DNA from: Mailhella massiliensis
GTDB lineage: Bacteria; Desulfobacterota; Desulfovibrionia; Desulfovibrionales; Desulfovibrionaceae
Direction: 5' to 3'
DNA length: 6,949 bases
Assembly (NCBI RefSeq): GCF_020741395.1
Contig: NZ_DYZA01000161.1
Span: 1-6,949 of the forward strand
Part shown: piece by piece, positions 1-6,949 of the stretch
Position numbering within the stretch: position 1 is the stretch's first letter
Layout: each line of letters begins with the position of its first letter
Notes under the pieces: generated by a model
What the model saw: only the letters and a program-made list of their open reading frames with translations
What the model was told of the DNA's origin: nothing
Databases searched by the model: none
Position numbers and translations under genes: made by a program

Positions 1-92
1 AGGAAAGGCAGGAAAGGCAGGAAAGGCAGGAAAGGCAGGAAAGGCAGCCGGGGCGCTGCCCCGGGCCCCGCCGGGGGGAATGATTCCCCCCG
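1..92 (+). repeat. Compound repeat module, left copy: nonamer array, GC hairpin and palindrome
   Basis: Five exact tandem copies of AGGAAAGGC occupy 1-45 and the array may start before the window. Next comes a hairpin with a 7-bp stem (48-54 with 58-64) and a 3-base loop, then a 7-base linker, then a 21-base palindrome at 72-92 whose core reads GGGGGGAATGATTCCCCCC. The same architecture with identical spacing occurs on the opposite strand at 785-893, directly after the stop codon of the radical SAM gene. By analogy, this copy may follow a + strand gene ending just left of the window (inference). There is no T-tract after either stem, so it is not a standard intrinsic terminator. It may be a dispersed 3'-end element or RNA-stabilising structure. 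Confidence 0.8.
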
Positions 93-249
93 AACCCCCC
101 CATTTGGCAAATTCGCGCGCGGATTGTGCGCAAAAGCAGTGCCTTGACTCGCTTCCGGTATCCTCCTTTCCGTGCAAAAGGCGCGGCAGGGCCGAACCCC
201 GTGCCGCCGGGCAGGCTCTCCTTGCCGTGTTGCGGCTGCCTCAGTCAGT

Positions 250-276
250 GTGAGCGTGTCCTTCGGACCCGCTCAC
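250..276. other. Imperfect hairpin, 7 bp plus 4 bp stem
   Basis: GTGAGCG (250-256) pairs with CGCTCAC (270-276). After a single T/C mismatch, GTCC (258-261) pairs with GGAC (265-268) around a TTC loop. It sits 8 bases before the stronger hairpin at 285-314. No T-run follows on either strand. Its role is unknown. Confidence 0.6.
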
Positions 277-284
277 GCAGGCCG

Positions 285-314
285 ACTGTTTTCCGGCTGT
301 TGCCGGAAAACAGT
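285..314. other. Perfect 13-bp hairpin with a 4-base loop
   Basis: ACTGTTTTCCGGC (285-297) is exactly complementary to GCCGGAAAACAGT (302-314), with the loop TGTT. This is the strongest simple stem in the window. It overlaps the first copy of a 46-bp direct repeat. In the second copy (369-414) only the inner 8 bp of the stem are kept (368-375 with 380-387), because the left arm has diverged. No U-tract follows. It could be a structured RNA or the remnant of a palindromic repeat element. Confidence 0.65.
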
Positions 315-336
315 GTCAAAGGAAGGGATTGCAAGA
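291..336 (+). repeat. Direct repeat copy 1 (46 bp)
   Basis: By hand alignment this is 42/46 identical to 369-414, with a period of 78 bp. The unit holds a GCCGG-rich stem-loop followed by a purine tail, GGAAGGGATTGCAAGA. A degenerate inverted relative of part of the tail lies at 532-552 (17/21 identical). Frames crossing the two copies encode repeated peptides only because the DNA is duplicated. Confidence 0.75.
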
Positions 337-368
337 AAAGAGGATTCGCCCGGCGTGAATCGTCCCCT

Positions 369-414
369 TTCCGGCCGTTGCCGGAAAACAGTGACGGAGG
401 AAGGGATTGCAAGA
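369..414 (+). repeat. Direct repeat copy 2 (46 bp)
   Basis: This is the second copy of the unit at 291-336. The differences from copy 1 are one loop base and three bases in the five-base segment after the shared AAAACAGTG. The tail GGAAGGGATTGCAAGA is identical. Only 8 bp of the stem can form here. Confidence 0.75.
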
Positions 415-531
415 TTATGGAAAAGTTCTCACGGCCCGGAGCTTCAAAAAAAGTTTTCCCCGGCAAAAGAAGCCGTTTGCCCCTCACGTTTTCCGGTAAT
501 GCTTCCGCCGGCGCTCCCCCAAAAAACATCC

Positions 532-552
532 GGCAATCTTTTCCTTTTACAC
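532..552 (-). repeat. Degenerate inverted copy of the repeat tail
   Basis: Read on the - strand, this segment is GTGTAAAAGGAAAAGATTGCC. It matches 313-333 (copy 1) at 17 of 21 positions. A GTTTTCCGG-like fragment near 488-496 could be the remains of its stem. The match is short and found by eye, so chance cannot be excluded. Confidence 0.35.
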
Positions 553-579
553 CGTTGACGGGCGAAGCCCGGCGACGGT
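551..579. other. Two-part hairpin with a symmetric internal loop
   Basis: ACCGT (551-555) pairs with ACGGT (575-579), and GGGC (560-563) pairs with GCCC (567-570) around a GAA loop. A 4x4 internal loop separates the two stems. No T-tract follows. Its function is unknown. Confidence 0.45.
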
Positions 580-784
580 CGGCCACCGCAGGCGGGCGCG
601 GCAGCGCACACCTGCACTGACGGGGAGCAGGCAAAGACGCACGGCGAGACTTCCGGCCTGTGGGGCAGAACGTCGGTTGCCCGGCCTTTTCGCTCCGTTA
701 CTGGAGAAGGAAGCCGCACCGGAAGGGAGTCGAAGCCTTGCCTTTGCGTTCTCCCTTTGCGCGAGCCTGCCTGATGAGGGGGCT

Positions 785-893
785 CGGGGGGAATCATTCC
801 CCCCGACGGGGTGCGGGGCGGCGCCCCGCGTGCCTTTCCTGCGTTTCCTGCCTTTTCCTGCGTTTCCTGTGTTTTCGTGCCTTTGCTGCCTTT
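785..893 (-). repeat. Compound repeat module, right copy, after the radical SAM stop codon
   Basis: Read on the - strand, the TGA at 894-896 is followed by about seven degenerate nonamers related to AGGAAAGGC (832-893). Then come a 7-bp stem with a 3-base loop (829-823 with 819-813), a 7-base linker, and the same 21-base palindrome (805-785) as in the left copy. The outermost stem pair is G-C here and C-G in the left copy, a compensatory change suggesting the hairpin itself is maintained. It occupies the position of a transcription terminator or 3' stabiliser but lacks a U-tract. Confidence 0.8.
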
Positions 894-3403
<2,510 letters not shown>

Positions 3404-3428
3404 CGCCTAGCCCCGGGCCCTCCGCGCG

Positions 3429-3445
3429 GCTTCCGGGAAGCTTTT
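3429..3445 (+). terminator. Weak terminator-like stem after mreB
   Basis: GCTTC (3429-3433) pairs with GAAGC (3437-3441) around a CGG loop, followed by TTTT. It starts 25 bases after the mreB stop. The stem is short, so it could at most cause partial termination or act as a 3'-end processing stem. Confidence 0.3.
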
Positions 3446-3590
3446 CCGAAGGCTGCGCAGAAAGGCGTGTGCGGCCCGGCAGGGAAGGCCCGCCCCGCGC
3501 GGGAGCGTGCCTTTCCCGCCCTGCGGACGCTGCCGGGCTTTCCGGGGCGTTTTGCCGTTCCGCCCGCATGCTGCAAGGTAGGCGCGGCCC

Positions 3591-3640
3591 CGCGTTTTGT
3601 GCGCCTGCGGCATAGGCTTCGGGTATTCTCCTGCGCCTTG
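3591..3640 (+). repeat. 50-bp direct repeat, copy 1, in the mreB-mreC gap
   Basis: By hand alignment this is 46/50 identical to 3679-3728, with a period of 88 bp. All four differences are transitions (A/G or C/T). The unit starts CGCGTTTTGTGCGCCTGCGG and contains GGCTTCGGG. It does not resemble the repeats at 291-414. Confidence 0.8.
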
Positions 3641-3678
3641 CAGGCTGCGCCCGGCCCCTGACCCGCGCCTTCGAAGCC

Positions 3679-3728
3679 CGCGTTTTGTGCGCCTGCGGCA
3701 TGGGCTTCGGGCATTCTCCCGCGCCCTG
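3679..3728 (+). repeat. 50-bp direct repeat, copy 2, in the mreB-mreC gap
   Basis: This is the second copy of the unit at 3591-3640, ending about 100 bases before the mreC start. It differs at four positions, all transitions. Confidence 0.8.
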
Positions 3729-3816
3729 AGCTTCCGCGTTCCGGCCCGGCAGGCTGCGCCGCCGCGCCCCGCATTTCTCCGGCCCGGCCCTTCCGGGACG
3801 CAACGATTTTCCTTCC

Positions 3817-3833
3817 GGGGAGGTTTTGCCTTG
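3817..3833 (+). promoter_or_regulatory. Strong ribosome binding site fixing a TTG start for mreC
   Basis: GGGGAGG (3817-3823) lies 7 bases before TTG (3831-3833). No in-frame ATG or GTG near this point has comparable support. Starting here gives an N-terminus of MLPRRVILLI, a short positive stretch followed directly by the membrane helix, as expected for MreC. Confidence 0.8.
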
Positions 3834-4748
3834 CTGCCCCGCCGCGTTATCCTTCTCATCATCTGCACGCTGCTGCTTTTTCTCGGCATCTACACCTGGA
3901 ACCAGCGTACCGGCCAGTGGGACAGGCTGTGCGCCGCCGTGGGGCTGGAGTTCACGGGCGGCATCATGCGCGGCTTTGCCGGCGTGGAAGACATGGTGCT
4001 CGGCGCGTGGAGCAATTATGTGGATCTGCGCAACGTGCGCGAGGAGAACCGTGAGCTCAAGGCGCGGCTGCGCGTGCTTGAGCAGCGCCTTGCGGACACG
4101 CGCGAGGGCATGGCCGAGCTGGAGCGCCTGCGCCGCCTCATGCACCTGGAATATCCTGCCTCCTGGCAGGCCCGCGCAAGCCGCGTGCTGGCCTGGCGCA
4201 TGGGCCCCAACGCGGCCCTTTCCACCGTCATGCTCTCCAGCGGCTACATGAACGGCGCTTCCCCGGGCACGCCCGTCACTTCCTGGGAAGGCGTGGTGGG
4301 CCGCATCCTGAAGGCCGGGCCGAGCACGTCCGTGGCGCTTCTGCTCACCGACACGGGCTCGCGCGTGGCCGTCATAACCTCCGAGGGCAGGGTGCAGGGC
4401 ATCCTTGCCGGGGGCGGGCCGGGCCTGCCGCTGGAACTGCGCTTCGTGCGGCAGAACGCGCCTGTGCGCGTGGGCGAGCTGCTCGTCACCTCGGGCGTGG
4501 ATTCCTGCTTTCCCAAGGGCATACCCGTGGCGCGCGTCACGGCCATATCCACGGGCGGGGCCTCGCGCTCCGGCGCTTCCGTGCTGGAGATACAGGCCGA
4601 GCCCCTGGTGGACTTCCACAGGCTGGAGGAGGTCTTCCTGCTCCAGCGCCCCGCCGATTCCATCACCCCGGAAAGCGACGCCGTGTACACCCGCCGCGCG
4701 CCCCTTCTGGAAAAGCCGGAAGAGCCTGAGCCGGAGGCCGGGCAATGA
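3831..4748 (+). CDS. mreC: Rod shape-determining protein MreC
   Basis: MreC is a bitopic inner-membrane protein whose periplasmic part binds and activates PBP2 in the elongasome. The 305-residue product has a positively charged start (LPRR), one membrane helix (about 6-22), and a heptad-like coiled coil (about 66-104) rich in Leu, Glu and Arg. Two beta-barrel regions follow (about 115-272), including SSGYMNGASPGTPV, GVVGRIL and LLVTSGVDSCFPKGIPV, all typical of MreC. The last 30 residues are a Pro/Glu-rich tail. The TTG start at 3831 is set by a strong Shine-Dalgarno. A much longer frame open to 3597 would add an Arg/Pro-rich extension that looks like translated spacer. The stop overlaps the mreD start (ATGA), indicating translational coupling. 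Confidence 0.94.
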   Translation: MLPRRVILLIICTLLLFLGIYTWNQRTGQWDRLCAAVGLEFTGGIMRGFAGVEDMVLGAWSNYVDLRNVREENRELKARLRVLEQRLADTREGMAELERLRRLMHLEYPASWQARASRVLAWRMGPNAALSTVMLSSGYMNGASPGTPVTSWEGVVGRILKAGPSTSVALLLTDTGSRVAVITSEGRVQGILAGGGPGLPLELRFVRQNAPVRVGELLVTSGVDSCFPKGIPVARVTAISTGGASRSGASVLEIQAEPLVDFHRLEEVFLLQRPADSITPESDAVYTRRAPLLEKPEEPEPEAGQ

Positions 4749-5221
4749 GCTGGGCAAGCGCCGGCTGGTGGCTCTGCTACGCCTTCGCGGGCATAGCCCT
4801 TCAGGCCCTCATGCCCGGCCTGGATTTCCTCCTGCCCGGCTTCATCCTTGCCCTTCAGGAGCGCCGCTTTCCCCAGATCCTCGCCGTGGGCGCGTGTTTC
4901 GTCCTGCTTCAGGAGGGCATGGGCAGCATGGCTTTCGGCGGCACGCTCCTGTGGTACGCGCTCGCGGCCATAGCCTTCCATGTGGGCTGCGGCCTGCTCC
5001 AGGGCACGGGCTTTCTTTTCGTCACGCTTTTCGGCATACTGCTTTCCTGTGCGCACTATGTCATTTTCGCGCTCCTGACCACGCTTCAGGATATCCCGTG
5101 GGAGCCTTCCCTGCTCTTCAACGAATGTCTTTTCCAGGCCCTGTTCACCCCCTGGGTGTGGCTTGCGGCCGCAATACTGCGCAGGAGGGCGCTCCATGAA
5201 GATAGAAACCGGCAACGATGA
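4745..5221 (+). CDS. mreD: Rod shape-determining protein MreD
   Basis: A 158-residue, very hydrophobic integral membrane protein of the elongasome that partners MreC and regulates PBP2. I see about five to six membrane segments (roughly 7-23, 26-38, 45-56, 66-85, 88-112, 126-146) and a charged tail (RRRALHEDRNRQR). The length is typical of MreD (about 160-170). The sequence of this family is poorly conserved, so the call rests on hydrophobicity, size and position between mreC and mrdA. The ATG at 4745 overlaps the mreC stop and has GGAGG (4733-4737) 7 bases upstream. The last 26 bases overlap mrdA. Confidence 0.9.
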   Translation: MSWASAGWWLCYAFAGIALQALMPGLDFLLPGFILALQERRFPQILAVGACFVLLQEGMGSMAFGGTLLWYALAAIAFHVGCGLLQGTGFLFVTLFGILLSCAHYVIFALLTTLQDIPWEPSLLFNECLFQALFTPWVWLAAAILRRRALHEDRNRQR

Positions 5222-6949
5222 ATATCAGCCGCCGCGAAGCGGGCTCCTGCTTCTGCAATGCTGCATCGTGCTGCTTTTCGCGCTGTTTTGCGCGCGCTTC
5301 TGGTACCTCCAGATTCACCGCGGGGCCGACTATGTGCGCATGGCGCAGGAGAACCGCCTGCGCGACGAACGCATCTTCGCCCCGCGCGGCGAAATCTACG
5401 ACGCAAGCGGCGAGCTGGTGGCCGAGAACCGCACGGCCTACGGGCTTTCCCTGGTGCGCGAATACTGCCCCGACATACCCGCCGCCCTCGCCCAGGTGAG
5501 CGCCTGGACGGGCGTGCCGCTGGAGCGCCTCCAGGCCCGCTACGAGCAGGACAGGAGCAAGGGCCGCAGCTTCGACCCCATACTCCTGCTCACCGACATG
5601 CCCTTCGAGCAGGTGGCCCCCATCGAGGCCGAGCTCTACAAATGGCCGGGCCTGCGCGTAGTCACGCACTCGCGCCGCTACTACCCCGAAGGCGAGGCCT
5701 TTTCCCACATTCTCGGCTATGTGGCCGAAGCCAGCGAAAAGGAACTGGCCGAAGACCCGGACCTCTCCCTCGGCGACATGGTGGGCCGCCAGGGCCTCGA
5801 AAGCGTGCTGGAGCGCCGCCTGCGCGGCCAGAAGGGCCTGTACCGCCTGGAAGTGGACGTGCTCGGCCGCCCCCTGAGCCGCACCCTCATCGAATCCCCG
5901 CACATGGGCCGGAACGTCACCCTCTCCATCGACTCGCGCCTCCAGCACGCCGTCATGGAGGCCATGGGCGATTATTCCGGCAGCGTCGTGGTCATGGACC
6001 CGGATTCCGGCAAGCTCCTCGCCCTGGTCACGCGCCCCGCCTACGACAACAATATCTTCATCGGCGGCCTTTCCGCCAGGGACTGGAACGCCCTGCGCAG
6101 CGACCCGCGCTTCCCCCTCCAGAACCGCGCCATACAGAGCGCCTACCCCGCAGGCTCGGTGTGGAAACTCATGATGGTGGGCATGCTCCTGGAGCACGGC
6201 GTCTCCCCGCAGGAAAAGGTCTTCTGCCCCGGGCACTTCAAGCTCGGCAACCATACCTTCCGCTGCTGGAGGGCAGGCGGCCACGGCGCCGTGGATATGG
6301 AGCACTCCCTCATCTACTCCTGCGACGTGTACTTCTACAGCATGGCCGTGAAACTCGGTATCAACAACATGGAGGCCTTCGCCCGCGCCTGCGGCTACGG
6401 CCGCGAAACCGGCATCGACCTGCCCTACGAAACTACCGGCCTCGTCCCCTCCCGCGCATGGAAAAAACGCCGCTTCGGCGAATCCTGGCAGCAGGGCGAT
6501 ACCGTCAACGCCTCCATAGGCCAGGGCCATGTCCTCGTCACCCCGCTCCAGACCGCCGTCTTCCTCTCTTCCCTCATCAACGGCGGCTACCTGCTCAAAC
6601 CCCAGCTCATCGCCGACGCCCCCCGCGAAGTCACGGGCCGCAGCCCCATCTCCGACGCCCACCGCGCCTGGATCAAAAACGCCATGGTCCAGACCGTGGA
6701 AGCCCAGGGCGCTACCGCTAAAGTCCTCAAACGCCCCGATATGAAAATCGGCGGGAAAACCGGTACCGCGCAGGTCGTCAAAATCAAAATGGACGGCAAC
6801 AGACGCCTCAAAAGCGCGGAAATGGAATTTCGCCAGCGCGACCATGCCTGGATAGGCTCCTGGGGCGAAAAAGACGGCAGGCGCGTCGTCGTCGTCACCA
6901 TGATCGAACACGGCGGCGGAGGAGGAGCCGTCGCAGGCCCCGTCACCCG
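5196..6949 (+). CDS. mrdA: Penicillin-binding protein 2 (PBP2), peptidoglycan transpeptidase, 3' end outside window
   Basis: PBP2 is the class B transpeptidase that cross-links new peptidoglycan in the side wall, working with RodA and activated by MreC. My translation gives 584 residues open to the window edge, with perhaps 15-30 missing. There is a short cytoplasmic start, a membrane helix (about 16-38), the class B motif RGEIYDASG (64-72), a pedestal domain (to about 230) and the transpeptidase domain. Active-site motifs are complete: S321-V-W-K324, S375-C-D377 and K521-T-G-T524. The ATG at 5196 has AGGAGG (5183-5188) 7 bases upstream, inside mreD. Residues 344-376 hold C344, C357, H363 and C376, a possible zinc site. 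Codon use changes part way along (GTG to GTC, CTG to CTC). rodA probably follows (inference). PBP3/FtsI is unlikely given the mre context. Confidence 0.95.
   Translation, partial: MKIETGNDEYQPPRSGLLLLQCCIVLLFALFCARFWYLQIHRGADYVRMAQENRLRDERIFAPRGEIYDASGELVAENRTAYGLSLVREYCPDIPAALAQVSAWTGVPLERLQARYEQDRSKGRSFDPILLLTDMPFEQVAPIEAELYKWPGLRVVTHSRRYYPEGEAFSHILGYVAEASEKELAEDPDLSLGDMVGRQGLESVLERRLRGQKGLYRLEVDVLGRPLSRTLIESPHMGRNVTLSIDSRLQHAVMEAMGDYSGSVVVMDPDSGKLLALVTRPAYDNNIFIGGLSARDWNALRSDPRFPLQNRAIQSAYPAGSVWKLMMVGMLLEHGVSPQEKVFCPGHFKLGNHTFRCWRAGGHGAVDMEHSLIYSCDVYFYSMAVKLGINNMEAFARACGYGRETGIDLPYETTGLVPSRAWKKRRFGESWQQGDTVNASIGQGHVLVTPLQTAVFLSSLINGGYLLKPQLIADAPREVTGRSPISDAHRAWIKNAMVQTVEAQGATAKVLKRPDMKIGGKTGTAQVVKIKMDGNRRLKSAEMEFRQRDHAWIGSWGEKDGRRVVVVTMIEHGGGGGAVAGPVT

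Larger units (their letters stand above)
93..784. other. Non-coding interval with no credible gene
   Basis: I see no convincing protein gene in these 692 bases. The open frames that cross the interval on both strands overlap each other, are rich in Arg, Pro, Ser and Gly, match no family I recognise and lack good ribosome binding sites. I found no tRNA cloverleaf or rRNA motif. The interval does contain a cluster of hairpins (250-276, 285-314, 551-579) and a direct repeat pair (291-336, 369-414) with a degenerate inverted relative at 532-552. It lies between two inverted modules that each seem to mark a gene end, so it is probably the gap between two convergent genes. Confidence 0.7.
3404..3830. 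other. Long non-coding gap between mreB and mreC
   Basis: I see no credible gene in this 427-base gap. It contains a weak terminator-like stem with TTTT soon after the mreB stop (3429-3445), a 50-bp direct repeat (3591-3640 and 3679-3728), and a second short repeat, CAGGCTGCGCC, at 3641-3651 and 3750-3760. Frames through it on either strand have the Arg/Pro/Ala-rich look of translated GC-rich spacer. I found no good promoter for mreC by eye. The mreC frame is open back to 3597, but the strong ribosome site at 3817-3823 places the start at the end of the gap. Confidence 0.65.

Noticed and set aside
1..47. Tandem nonamers as a possible CRISPR array
   Set aside because: The units are contiguous 9-mers with no spacers, and no cas genes are present.
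93..784. Search for tRNA, SRP RNA or other known RNA genes
   Set aside because: Hairpins are present, but I found no cloverleaf, CCA end or conserved motif of a known RNA family by eye.
126..797. Several open frames of 110-165 codons on both strands
   Set aside because: They overlap each other, have spacer-like composition, lack good ribosome sites and include duplicated DNA. No family is recognisable.
5196..5221. mreD-mrdA overlap as a possible frameshift
   Set aside because: Both genes are intact in their own frames, and mrdA has its own strong ribosome site. A 26-bp overlap is ordinary coupling.
5145..6911. 588-codon open frame on the - strand
   Set aside because: It runs antisense through mrdA, whose translation carries all PBP2 active-site motifs. 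The frame is a by-product of GC-rich third codon positions and matches no family I know.

Overview
This window is GC-rich bacterial DNA carrying the start of a cell-shape (elongasome) operon, mreB-mreC-mreD-mrdA, on the + strand. A divergent radical SAM gene of the YhcC/TIGR01212 family lies on the - strand upstream of it. The MreB sequence and the gene order resemble sulfate-reducing Desulfovibrionaceae (Desulfovibrio/Bilophila/Mailhella-like). That placement is from memory of the family and is inference, not a database result.

Layout. Positions 1-893 hold no credible gene. The stretch is bounded by two copies of one compound module in inverted orientation (1-92 and 785-893): a purine nonamer array, a GC hairpin, a 7-base linker and a 21-base palindrome. 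Between them lie several strong hairpins and a 46-bp direct repeat. The radical SAM gene (894-1841, - strand) ends inside the right-hand nonamer array. A 521-bp divergent intergenic region (1842-2362) contains a plausible promoter for each gene, short direct repeats, and two stem-loops just upstream of mreB. mreB (2363-3403) is followed by an unusual 427-bp non-coding gap with a 50-bp direct repeat. Then come mreC (3831-4748, TTG start), mreD (4745-5221, ATGA overlap) and mrdA/PBP2 (5196 to the window end, 26-bp overlap; the last few residues are cut off).

How the genes work together. MreB filaments under the inner membrane organise MreC and MreD, which position and activate PBP2, the transpeptidase that cross-links lateral-wall peptidoglycan together with RodA (expected just downstream). 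mreC, mreD and mrdA overlap or abut and each has a strong Shine-Dalgarno 7 bases before its start, so they look translationally coupled. mreB is set apart by the repeat-bearing gap, which may allow its level to be set separately. The main points for a second look are the paired 3'-end modules (one hairpin pair covaries), the mreB leader stem-loops, the mreB-mreC gap, a codon-usage shift inside mrdA, and a Cys-rich putative metal site in PBP2.
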